Source: Allacma fusca
Taxonomy: Eukaryota; Arthropoda; Collembola; Symphypleona; Sminthuridae
Assembly (NCBI GenBank): GCA_947179485.1
Contig: OX359246.1
Span: 4,278,001-4,342,000, forward strand
DNA length: 64,000 bases
Direction of reading: 5' to 3'
Position 1 is the first letter of the stretch, and the number at the start of each line of letters is the position of its first letter. The position numbers were made by a program, and so were the translations under genes. The notes beneath the pieces were generated by a model. It was not told where the DNA came from and searched no databases. It saw only the letters and a program-made list of their open reading frames with translations. Positions 1-10,900 of the stretch are shown piece after piece.

Positions 1-1157
1 CGTAGTTATACTGACAAAATTCGCAATAATAATTCTGTACAAGTTGTATGTACGCCTCTCTACACATAGCCTACGCCTATATCATTCAAGTATTATTTTC
101 TAAAAAATGCTAGTCTTCGATGAAAACTTTACCCAACAACTCGATATTAAAATCCCTCAGTAGTGATCAGTTACCTAGATTTCAAATACGTAGGTTAGTT
201 CAATTTTCTGGTATGTTAAGCCTAAAACCTTAGAGTACTGGAACAAGGATATCACACCTTTAACAACTTGTCTTATGCAAGTATATGCTCAATAATGGAA
301 TATGTATTATTCCCGCGGCTAGTAGAAAAGGAGCCCCAGCGTTTTGTTTGGAGAACGCGTCTCCGCACTCAGCAAATGACTACCAAATCTAAAATTCCAC
401 CGTCAGAAAATACCATGACCATAAAGGCCAGTCTGAGTGTGATAGGGTTAGGAAGTTGGAAAGGTTTATATATGTATATGCTCCTTCTAAAATATGTAGG
501 CCTCAAACAGTTGTTATGTCTAGCTACTTGTACAAGTCTATCTTCACTATGATTCAGCTTCTATCTATCCGAAAAATGTTTTTAAATTCTAAATCCCTAT
601 TCAAAAGTAAATCGCAAAATTTTCAAACCGTATGTTGTCTTGATCAGCAATCAGCAGTCCGTTCTATCGGCCAAATGGTCAACGACCCCGGATGGGTACC
701 GTTGTGAGGATCTCCAGTCACCGTAGTCAACGACCCTGGATAGGTACCGTTGTGTGGATCGTCAGACTATCACTTCCTAGCTTCTATTCTCGATTTATTT
801 GAATTTATTTATTCAGAAAAATAAATCTCCTTTATTTACTTGAATTTCTCAATCAAATCTCAATTTATTTGTTTATTCTTCCAAATAAATTCTTTTTATT
901 CCCTAAATAATTTTCCCTATTCTCACATAAATGTTCCTCCGACTCTTGGACTCTCCCTCCACTCTTAAAAGTGTACGTTCCCTACTCAACTCGGCTTTTA
1001 CTCGCTTTGCAGTTAGACTTTGGTATGGTATTCTAGGATAAATTGTTAATTCTCTTTTTAAAATTCTGTTTTCTTCCTATTTCCAACTAACCAAGAGTAT
1101 TTAAGATACTTTGTAATTAAATACTTCGACGTAACTAGAATACCTCAGAGTAGCAGG
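1..1157. other. no gene recognised at left edge; short imperfect direct repeat
   Basis: I see no convincing gene here; the short open frames at 268-707 have no recognisable motif and use weak starts. Two imperfect copies of a roughly 35-bp sequence beginning GTCAACGACCC lie at about 678 and 726 (48 bp apart). The stretch 780-920 is low-complexity A/T rich. If the LTR candidate to the right is real, this is the leader part of that element, running off the left edge. Confidence 0.4.
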
Positions 1158-1182
1158 ATACCCCGCACCTCCACCAAATTTG

Positions 1183-1893
1183 TTATGGGACTGAGTTGAG
1201 ATAGAAAACGTACTAAACTTTCCCTTTAATTTGCTTTTGTTTCTTCAATGACTGAAGACTTTTTATTGAATTCTTCACAATTACAATAATAAAACCTAGT
1301 AATTCTTTGTTTGGATTTTCTAAATAAAATTGAACAATGAGATCTAGTTTCAAAAGGTAAGTATTAGGTAGATTTTCTAAGATATAAGTTAACACTGAGA
1401 TTGAATTCTGATTATAAATATTAATTCAAAGAAGATCTTTAAATCTAAATACAAAGTTTATAAAGTTATAAAAGTACAAGATTAATTCCTATTCAAATTG
1501 TAAAAGGGTTACCCAAAAGGTTTCCCAAAATTCCTATCCAAATCTTAAATGTTTTCTCAAAATTTCTCAAAATACAATCCACCAGCCTGAAGGACTGTGG
1601 TAAAAATCTTTCCAGAAAAGCTACTAGATTCTGAGAGTAATCTGATAAAAAGGGAGAGCTTTCTACGAAGTAAAACGGAGAGTCCAAGAGGACAGTACCT
1701 ACAGATCGGCGTGTTCAGATCGACTGTGAATCTGTAAGATTTTCCTGGGGTATTTATACTCTGCCGCAACCGTACTCTCAAAATCCGAAGTCAATTGAAT
1801 AGATTTTTATGACCGGACCATCTGGCCGAAACCAAGTTCCAACCCCGCCAGCCTGGCGCCGGTTCGAGATTGCTTTGCATTTAAACACATGAC
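1183..1893 (-). mobile_element. candidate LTR of a Gypsy-like retroelement (fossil), minus strand
   Basis: Read on the minus strand, a TATA box (about 1752-1759) is followed some 30 bases later by an initiator-like CACAGTCGATC, an arrangement common in insect Gypsy LTR promoters. The proposed 3' end, CCCATAACA (minus strand, at 1183), is followed within a few bases by TGGTGGAGGTGCGGGG, which looks like a primer binding site because its complement reads like a tRNA 3' end finishing in CCA. The 5' limit near 1893 is a guess. No second LTR lies in the window, so the internal part would extend past position 1. Confidence 0.4.
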
Positions 1894-2515
1894 AATACAT
1901 ACATAAGCAATATCAGTTTCAATTACTTTCTTAATCTTAGGTCTTATCGTAACTTACATTTATTGCGATCGTAAAGATAGAACCCATTGTCCGAGACAGA
2001 TCCCAGTACTTAGGAAGGAGTTCTTAGATTCTCCCGGGAAAAATGTCTTACACTCTAAAATACAATGCTTTTAAGCTTATTACGCACTAATACCTTATAT
2101 ATATACATCCTACGCATAGAGAAATTTCCCTCCTCTTCTCATCCACTCGGACTGAGAGGAGCCAAAGGGTAATTTCTACACACACAGAGGAGGACTTTTC
2201 CAACTCTGGGAAATTTTATTAAAGTCAACGGTCAGCAAGTTTATTCGCGTGCTATTCACATGTACACATTCCTAAGTTCGTCCTAACATCCTATTCTTAT
2301 TACTACCATTACATAAAATCTTACGTTATTATGTATGTATCACTACAACTTCTGAAGTTATTATTTTGAAGTCCTTAATGAAACTGATATAGACTCCCCA
2401 ACTAAACTGTTAGAAAATCCGTTCTCTGTTTTTCTTACAAACTAACTTCACCTGTTAGCGATTTTTTATTTAAGGTATAAGTCCTGATTTGGGATTCAAA
2501 TAATATGGACACCCT
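1894..2515. other. non-coding stretch, nothing recognised
   Basis: No gene, RNA or clear repeat seen. The sequence is A/T rich and contains a short inverted pair, GAAATTTCCCTC near 2121 and GGGAAATTT near 2207, of unknown meaning. Confidence 0.4.
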
Positions 2516-3070
2516 ACTTTCCAGCCTTCAACCACAATGTCTAGGGTAGCTGCGAGGTGAAAGAAATTAGTCTGATGGTTGCTTCGTACTTTTAGATGTT
2601 ATACGTCGAAAATATTACGCACAACAGTGAGAAGCCTAGTTCGACCAGTTGAGAGGGATTACGTCCAATCAAATAGGGACAGTCGCGCAGATTATATCGA
2701 AAGTAATAGCTCTTCATCGGTGCATCGGGGTAGTGGGATAAAAGCCCCATCTATGATATTTTGTTATTGCACGGGTCCTACTTATTGGGAACTTAATTGT
2801 AAGAATCATAACTGTAATGGATCATCAACCAGAATATTTGAACGTGGCATGCCATAAATTTTAGAGAGCAGAGTTAGATCAAGTATTTATAATGTACCAT
2901 TGTCTCACGTTTTTTGGCTACATGGGATTTAATTTTAGGTGACACAGGGTTCTAGCCAGGGGGCGAATACATAAATACAAAGATGACACTCTAAACTACT
3001 ACTTTTCTCTATGTGATTCTTGAATTAACTATAACGCATTTCCGTTCAAGTTTTTATTTTTTTTTATAAA

Positions 3071-4555
3071 TCATGGTGCAGGTACATTTCGAATAGCCTT
3101 CAATGCATTTACAACTCCCCATCCAATTCTATTATTTGGTATCTGGTCGTCTGGAGTATCTCCACATATTTTCGGTTCGTCAATAACAGCCAGAGTAGTA
3201 GAATTAAAAAGAATTTTCTTGACACTGGCCTGAGATAATTTTGGATTTTTCTGAACCATCAGTGCAATTACACCACCCACAATTGGAGTAGCAAGACTAC
3301 ACCCAGTCGCTATGTCAATGAAGTCGTTGCCGAATTCGTAGTGCGCAGTCATTACGAAATCAGCAGGGGCACAGATGTCAGGCTTAATCAATTTCCCAGT
3401 TGGATCTGGTCCAGCACTCGATATCGTGTAATACTCGTCGTAGATGGTGGTTAGACCAACGCCTATGAACTCTTCGAAGTTACCAGGAGAACCAGTGGTG
3501 TTGCAAGCGGAGCCAACATTCCCAATGCAAAATACGTAATGTATATCAGTTTCTACCAAAACCTTTGTGATCTCACGGAAGAATTCGCTCGATTCCCCTG
3601 GGACTGTGTAATAGCTATTCGATATGACCCGGGGTGCTCTGGAGCAATTTTTATTGTTTCCCATGTGATCAGTCGGACAAAGCATGAATTGGAAACATTC
3701 CACGACCCAATCAGTGCGATATCTCCATCCTTTGTCGACGCAGTTACAAGCCATCCATTTTGCATTTGGGGCTACGCCCATACCATATTTACCAGTCATG
3801 TGCCCCAGACACGCGGTACCATGTCCGGTAATATCCCGTGGAACTTCGCCCATTTTGTCCGGATCAAACCAACCATACTCATCCGTACCAATGAAGCTGT
3901 CATACACAACGTCATGGGTCAGACTAACTCCTGAATCAATTATTCCAACCACTACTCCCTGTCCGTCGTAACCCATTTCCCATACTTGGGGTGCCTGAAT
4001 TTTCCACACTGCCCAAGAGTAAACACTTGCTTGAGTTATCTCCTTATCGGAAATGGTGTCATTATAAGCCACTTTGTTGTTGTGTGGTTTGACAAGATTG
4101 TCGTCCTTATTTTTGTCTTGAACTGGCTCAAGCTTAAATGAATAGATTTTGTCGATTTTTAAGACTTCGGTCAGGGCGGCTATTGAAGTTACTAAATCCA
4201 AGGAAGCTCCATCAATGGAGACTTGGTTTGTGATCCATAAGGACCGAATACGAGTTGAAAAATTTTTTTCCTTGAGCTTTTTCAAAATGTTGATCTGACT
4301 GGATTTTGAAGAACTCTCCAATTCATCCGACAGTATTTGTAATTTTTCTCCACGATCTGTGACAGATTTTGTCTGCTGAGAAATCTTGCTTAGAATCTCG
4401 GATGGACGCTGTTTGAATGTAACTATGACATCAGCAGTTTTTTCCTTATCAAAAGCGATTTTTAATTGATCAGAAATAACTCCGCTGTTAGACTGAATGA
4501 TTGTAAATTGTAGCAAAATAATTACAATAACCAAATCAAATGGAATGAAATTCAT
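3071..4555 (-). CDS. secreted subtilisin-like serine protease (peptidase S8), gene 1
   Basis: One uninterrupted 494-residue frame. It begins with a hydrophobic signal peptide (about 1-21). Next comes an I9-type propeptide (about 30-145). The S8 domain follows, with Asp207 in IIDSG, His245 in GHGTA, oxyanion Asn346 in CIGNVG and Ser420 in TGCSLATP, in the order D-H-S. All key residues are present, so an active secreted endopeptidase is likely; substrate unknown. The overall layout recalls bacillopeptidase F-like enzymes. There is no intron, unlike most neighbouring genes, and two near-identical paralogues lie at 20985 (same strand) and 52193 (opposite strand). An AATAAA lies just downstream of the stop. 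Foreign origin is possible but not shown. Confidence 0.9.
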   Translation of the reverse strand: MNFIPFDLVIVIILLQFTIIQSNSGVISDQLKIAFDKEKTADVIVTFKQRPSEILSKISQQTKSVTDRGEKLQILSDELESSSKSSQINILKKLKEKNFSTRIRSLWITNQVSIDGASLDLVTSIAALTEVLKIDKIYSFKLEPVQDKNKDDNLVKPHNNKVAYNDTISDKEITQASVYSWAVWKIQAPQVWEMGYDGQGVVVGIIDSGVSLTHDVVYDSFIGTDEYGWFDPDKMGEVPRDITGHGTACLGHMTGKYGMGVAPNAKWMACNCVDKGWRYRTDWVVECFQFMLCPTDHMGNNKNCSRAPRVISNSYYTVPGESSEFFREITKVLVETDIHYVFCIGNVGSACNTTGSPGNFEEFIGVGLTTIYDEYYTISSAGPDPTGKLIKPDICAPADFVMTAHYEFGNDFIDIATGCSLATPIVGGVIALMVQKNPKLSQASVKKILFNSTTLAVIDEPKICGDTPDDQIPNNRIGWGVVNALKAIRNVPAP

Positions 4556-4599
4556 TGTAAAGGGACGCTTCAGTTCCGTAAGACTATATCTGCTATTTA

Positions 4600-4605
4600 C
4601 TTATA
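4600..4605 (-). promoter_or_regulatory. TATA-like element of S8 gene 1
   Basis: Minus strand reads ACAGTATAAGTA, 45 bases upstream of the ATG. The same place in S8 gene 3 reads CAGTATATAAGC, while S8 gene 2 has lost these bases. Confidence 0.45.
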
Positions 4606-6940
4606 CTGTCCACAGTACAACAAAGTGGGGGTAAAAAACCTCATACAATTATATTGATTCATTTAATTCGAGGATGCTCATTTTATATTGTAATAAATCA
4701 TCACAGTAAATTCTTCGAAACAATGATTCTTTTGTTTTCTAAAAGTTCTGTTTCATTTCTGAGAAAAACTATAGTGATTCGTAATGATTTATGACACCCT
4801 AAATGGTTGCAACTTGCAACTTTGTAGGGGTCAGCGCTGGTGCTGTAAAATACCAGAGGACGCATGGAGACTATATAAGGGTGGTAGTTAAGTTTGAAGG
4901 AAACACATTAGCCCGAGTGTGAGTTGAGAGATGAATACAATTGGGATTGAAATTCAAGTATTGACCGAGTCAGTGACTTAGATAGCATGTGCATTTGTAT
5001 GTATTACGTTTCATTTTTCTGGAAGGAGGTCATCTTGAAGTTGATGATTTTTATACCAAGGGGGGGTTGGGATAACCTTCCTGATATTTCGACTATTCTT
5101 ACAAAAATGTAATGAGTAAACCGAGCTTTTAGACGCAATGTTTTTAGTAAAATAATTTATTGTTATAGGACCACTGATAAATTTTATAAACAGACGGAAG
5201 TCATACATTAGTCCGAAGCTCTATGACAACCATGAATATTCCGAAAATTTTTTTGGCATATTACGCAGGAGTGGCAGGATTGGCTACAAAATAGTAAATA
5301 TGGTCCGTCAATCTGCGATGCTTGTGCAGGAATTATATTCCTTTTGAGTGAGCCAATAAGAACTGAATCAAGATATCCGACCCAAAAGTGATTGTAGTTC
5401 TTCGGATTTTGCAATTATTGCTGCAGAAGTCAGTTTTCTAGATTTAAAGTAATTTAAATTTATATCAAAACTCCATTGTCCTGACGAGATGGACCAAGTT
5501 TTAAATGATTTCTTCCGCTGGAACAATATTTTGAAATTTTGGCAAAACAATTCGATCCTATCAAATGTCCCGCCAAATTTTTGATTAGGATAGTGAAATT
5601 CGTTTGACATGATTACAAATTCTATAGCAATTAAATACTTTCTAAATGAGCTATTATTAATCAATATTTATTAACTTTGTCAAAAGTTATTTCTATTTTT
5701 CGAGTGCCATAAGGTTCCCCTAAAAATGTTTTTTCAATTTTGAACACCGGTTGATTTGAATTCTAATTTGCATTTTTTTTAAAAGATAATATTCATCAAA
5801 ACGCAATTTGTCCTCAGGGGGGGGGGGTCCAGCCCTCGGAAGTGTCCTTTTTAGCCAAATAAATGTTAAACGTTTATACAAAATCTTTGTTTTTAGGATT
5901 AGTCCGCCGAAATTTCTCCTACGATGTATATATGTACGACATTTTAAATTAAATATACAAGTAGTTAAATATATCTGTGGATTTCATGTATATACTAAAT
6001 TTCATGTCGTTTGAGCCTCGTGATCACCTCGACATAAAATTATATGCTTTCTAAGCGATAGCAAGGCCACCCTTACCCAACTCCATCAAAAATTAGTTTC
6101 AAATTCAAAGAATCTCTCGAACCTACTAGTACTCTTCAACAGGTCAAAATATATAGAAATAGAGGCTAACGCGACATTGACTTTGAGCCACTAAACATTA
6201 AAATTGATAGGTATAGTTCAAGGTTTGAATCCTATTTGTAATAGTGCAAGTTTTTGTCAGACGAGTTAAAACATATGCATACAAATATAGATTTACTTTT
6301 TTTTACAGCCTAGAGGCAGCTGTTCATAGATATCACGTATGACTCAACATGATTATGTATATATATATGATTTTTTATGTTATAAGTAATTAATTAATGC
6401 TAAAAGTGATATGTCATTTCCCTGTTTGAAGTCGCGGACACTTTTTCCACCCACGCTGCGCTTTTCACATGCTTTACAGAATTCGCAATACCCTCAGTTT
6501 AATATTCATTGTATTTGTATAATAGTGAAGTGTTGAAATGTAATATATACTTCCCCAGAAGGCAGAATTGGATGTAAGGGGCAAAGTGAGTTTAGAAACT
6601 ATATGGCTGTGATGTCATGTGATTTTCAGCTTAAAGCAAATGTTTATTTTACCGGTATGCAGCAATTTGTTCTAGTTAGCCTTACTTATGTTTTTTACGA
6701 TATTTTGAATGTTAAAATGGGTACGCGTATTTATGTTTTCCTCAGGTAATGTGGAAGGAATTGTGTCTAACAGTACAGGTTACAGAATATTTCGATATCA
6801 CTTTTATTCAGAACATTCAAAAGGTTTCTTGGAACATTAATGTCCGAAGCATTGAGTACGTACTGTTTTCTCACATCCTTAATAATTTAGCTTTTCATGA
6901 TTAAAATATTTGCTTGCCTCGTAGTTCATTGAGGCCGAGT

Positions 6941-7100
6941 GGGGATTTTAAAAAGGGACCCCATGAATGAAAAATGACCCTGCTTGTTAAAAACAGCATT
7001 GACAGGGCGGAAGCAGGAGCTGCAATTGCTCAGATTTTCCTCAAAAATCGCATCAATCAATTCTCCAGTGGGCTCCTTGGTAGCCTTATTGAAAGGAACC
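6941..7100 (-). pseudogene. stub of dehydrogenase exon 3 carried by duplication copy 1
   Basis: The minus strand matches the last exon of the dehydrogenase at 25007-25378 with high identity over about 130 bases (region encoding PFNKATKEPTGELIDVIF and NAVFNKQG). About 45 bases near the 3' end of the exon are missing relative to that gene, and homology stops abruptly at 7100. No exon 1 or 2 follows, so this is a dead fragment. It marks one breakpoint of the segmental duplication. Confidence 0.85.
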
Positions 7101-7204
7101 ATTACGATATTGTGTATCGGATTTCAAATGAAATTGTTTTCACTGACAATGAATGGACCGAAATGGTTTGGAAGTTGAACTTACTAAAGCAAGGATTTAT
7201 ACTG

Positions 7205-7662
7205 ACCCAATTCTTTGAATTACTGTTCCTTAAATGAACTTCCTTCTAGTGATTCAAGTAAATTTCAGTAACTATAATATTTTATAATTTGGAATCCCAG
7301 GTGTTTCTCGTGATAATAATATTTGATTATAATAATTTATTCTGTCAATTCTGCCTGAGAAACAACATTGGGTTTCCGTCATTCACTTCCTTAAAGCACA
7401 TATTTATGTCCTTTCTTGTGTGCTCACATCAGTTTCACATTCACTGCATCCTGAATCCGATGTAATCAGCGTATTTAAATAACTTCAAAGCATGACATTC
7501 AAATACAAGCCCAATTGAAGTATATGCAAATAACTCGAGTTAATGTTCTAAGCAGACACCTCTCGTCTCATAAAAGTTGTTTATCAATATTAACGACTTT
7601 GTATTTGTCCTGATGCAGGGATTTTTTCCTACTTTGTAGGCAGCTGTTTATGGGTTAAAGTA
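7205..7662 (+). repeat. duplicated host segment, part 1 (split by the Bel/Pao insertion)
   Basis: This stretch matches the reverse complement of about 59110-59590, upstream of the chymotrypsin-fold protease gene. Homology resumes after the retroelement at 13764. On this strand the partner has a good splice acceptor (TTTACTCTGTTGCAG) opening into a hydrophobic frame; here that frame is interrupted, so this copy is decayed. What the ancestral segment encoded is not recognised. Confidence 0.75.
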
Positions 7663-7850
7663 TGATGAGCCAGGGATGACAGAAGGCTGTAGAACCAAGG
7701 GATGTGTAATTTGTGAATATGCAGTTTGATGGGTTAGTGCTAAGTGCTAAAGAAAATTACAGATAAGATGGTTAGCATTAGAATCTTAACCTAAATGTTA
7801 AGTAGCGTCATGACTGGATTTATGCTTTAATGTTGAGCGTAGCGTTAACA
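7663..7850 (-). repeat. 3' LTR of the Bel/Pao element
   Basis: The 188-bp copy ends GTTAACA and begins TGATGAGCC on the plus strand, matching both ends of the longer LTR at 13380-13758. Just inside it, the minus strand reads GGTGGGCGGAAA, a fitting polypurine tract for plus-strand priming. Confidence 0.9.
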
Positions 7851-7929
7851 TTTCCGCCCACCTAATGTAGAAAGACATTAAAAGTTAGTAAGTTAATATG
7901 GTCCATACGGCCCACTGGTCAAATTACAT

Positions 7930-10900
7930 TTAAAAAATATAATGAATGATATAAAGGTATATATAATGAATTGACTGTAAATATACAACACATATATAAT
8001 TAAATTGTTCACAATTCTCTGCACTTGAATCTTGAGTTGGGAGTAGGACCAACTTATGGATGGGGCGCTTCAGGATTCCGTCTGCTGTCTTCAGAGTAAC
8101 TATCCGGACCAGCTTCTTCTCTGTTTGGTCTCGATGGGTGTCTGTCACTTTTGCCAGCTTCCACTGCTGCGGTGCGGAATTTTCCTCCATGATGGCCACA
8201 ACATCGCCTACCTGGAGATTTCGTTTGGGTTCCTTCCACTTGTTCCGCTTTTGAAGGTGCTGGAGGTACTCAATGTGCCAACGCTTCCAAAAATGTTGTT
8301 TTTGTTTTTGTTGCCTCTGCCATCTCGTCAGGACATGCAGCTTCTCCGTGGTCACATCTGCTTCAGGTACAGCTTTCAACGGTCGTCCGATGAGAAAGTG
8401 GCCGGGCGTAATTGCTCGAGGTTCATCCGGGTCAGTCGGGTCAACACAAGTAGGACGGGAGTTGAGGCAGGCCTCTACTTCCTTCAACGAAGTATCATGC
8501 TCTTCAAATGTCATGATTGACATTCCGGTGACTCGCGATAGGTGAAACTTTGTCGACTTCACCGCCGCCTCCCAGATTCCACCCATGTGAGGGGCCGAGG
8601 GGGGGGTTCATTTTCCACTGAATTCCTAGATTAGACAGGGAATTGGAGATTGTTGCTGAATTTTCAGACTGTAGGTGGAGTGCCTGGATATCCTGGAGCT
8701 CACGCTTGGCGCCAACGAAGTTGCTGCCGTTGTCGCTCACGATGGTCGTCGGGAGTCCTCTGCGGGATACCATTCTCCGTAATGCTGCCAAGAAAGCTTC
8801 AGTAAACTACTGACTAACTCCAGGTGCACCGCCTTGGTGCATAGGCAGATGAAAGGGCTATGTACCCTTTGTGGGTTTTAGGGCTCCATCCAATAGCATT
8901 ACGAATGATAATTGGACCTGCATAGTCAACACCGACGTTGGTGAAAGGATCCTAAGATTTTACCCGCATGGCTGGAAGGTCCGCCATAAGTTGATGTTGA
9001 GTATTGGCTTTGTGTAGAACACGTGCTTTGCATTGGTTGAGGATTTTTCGCACACACGATCTTCCACGTGTCAGCCAAAACCGTCGCTGGACCATAAAGA
9101 GAGTTGCTCGATTACCCGCGTGCAAAAGTCGTAGGTGCTCATTTCGTACAATCAGGTTGGTCAAGTGACTGCGGGGAATAAGTACTGGATGCCTTTGGTC
9201 GTACGCCAACGCTGACTTGTCCAGCCTGCCGCCCACCCTGATGAGTCCCAGTGGATCTAGGAACGGCGATAACGACAGAAGGGCCGACTTCCTGTGCAAT
9301 AAAGTTCCCTGTGCTAAAGCCTGGTACTTCTCGACAAAATTGTTTTTCTGTACAAACCTCAGCCAAAGTTTCTCGGAATTAGAAAGCTCGTTGGGCTGCA
9401 AGAACCAAGAACATGGTAATACTTTTCGGAAATACCAACCTGACAGGCGTACCCACCAGGAAGTGTGACGGAGTAGCTTCTTCAAGTCGGAGTAGCTGTG
9501 AAGAATAGAAGTAAGTTTCTGGTTCTGCTGCTTCACTGTGAGTGCCAGCGTGAAACTTGAACTTGGTCGAGTTGCGGTAGCCATAACTGTTGCATCGACT
9601 TCTGTTCTTTTTGTAGTTGCTACTGTACTGGCAGGAGTAGGTGTGGGATGTGGTACAGGGGAATAGAGGAATTTTGGGCCCAAGAGCCAGGAGTCATTAC
9701 TCAAAAACTCTTCCACAGAAATTCCTCGAGATGTGTAATCTGCTGGATTCAGAGTGCCGGGAAGTGGTTCCATTTGTCAGATGGTATCTTGGATTGAAAT
9801 CGGGGAGTCCTGTTTCGCTCGAAAGTTTTCCAGCGGTTGGGATCACCGCGTATCCAGGCCAACACAATAGTGGAATCCGTCCAGGCCTGGCAGTCATCTG
9901 GTTCTTCTGGTAAGGCTTCTTGGATTGTTTCCCAGAGGTCAACTGCAAGTACAGCTCCACAAAGTTCCAGTCGAGGTAGGGATAATGGTGAGCCTACTGG
10001 CGCCACTCTTGTTCTGGAATTGACGAGATGAACTCTGAACTCTTGATTGGAGATGGTCCGCATGTAGGCTACGGCGGCGTAGGCTTGCTCTGAAGCATCG
10101 GAGAACAAGTGGACTTGATGGGTGTGTGGTTGGGAACAGCGGATGTGACGTGGGATGTTTACTCTCCTGACTGTTGTAAGTTCCTCCTGGTACTGGTTCC
10201 AGTCTTGTACAATTTCATTCGGGGCGTTCCATCCCAGGCAGTGCTAGACTTCCACAGACGTTGCATCAGAATTTTACCTCGGATGGTAACTGGAGAGAGA
10301 AACCCCAGTGGGTCAAAGACCCGGGCAATTGCTGAGAGGATATTACGTTTGGTTGGCTTCCTTGTTGGGGGAAGGTCCACATCAAAACGGAACTCGTCAG
10401 TTCTATGGTTCCACATTAGGCCAAGCTGCTTTGAACCTTCGTCCTTGTCAAAAAGTAGCTGGCTAGAACTTTCACGTAGGTCATCTGGTAATGATCCTAG
10501 TACTTCTGGTTGGTTCGAACTCCATTTCCGCAAAATAAATCCGGCCTCTTTTCATTAGCATTAGAAGTTCGTCTCGAATTCTGAGGGCTTCTTCAACACT
10601 GTCTGCTCCAGACATGCAGTTGTCCACGTAGAAGTCCCTTGTTGCAACCGGATAGGCATGTTGGTATTTGTCATTGTAGTCCTCTGCCAGTTGTACCAAC
10701 GTCCGGATTGCCAGAAATGGAGCGCAGGAAAGACCAAAGGTAACCTTGGTGAGCCTATAAACTTGAATTTGCTCTCTTGGGGTAGATCGCCACAGGATTC
10801 GCAGGTAGTCTGTGTGGTTAGGGTGAACATTTACATACATATACATGTGTTTAATGTCGGCTGACATACATACCGCCCACCATCTCCACCAGATGAGAAT

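Larger units (their letters stand above)
2516..7100 (+). repeat. segmental duplication, copy 1 (S8 protease block)
   Basis: The block matches 51712-54239 in inverted orientation (from the CTTTCCAGCC boundary at 2516 to about 5035) and 20808-25198 in direct orientation (from about 2860 to 7100). Homology covers the S8 gene, its flanks and about 2 kb of non-coding DNA upstream, and ends inside a stub of the dehydrogenase last exon. The non-coding part (5035-6940) has no gene I recognise; a run of G at about 5817-5827 is shared with copy 2. Some differences between copies are insertions, such as the MITE at 22858 that only copy 2 carries. Confidence 0.85.

Noticed and set aside
268-707. Two overlapping plus-strand frames near the left edge
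   Set aside because: No motif, weak start codons, no splice context.
8056-8545. Plus-strand frames opposite the Bel/Pao integrase region
   Set aside because: Antisense shadows of pol.
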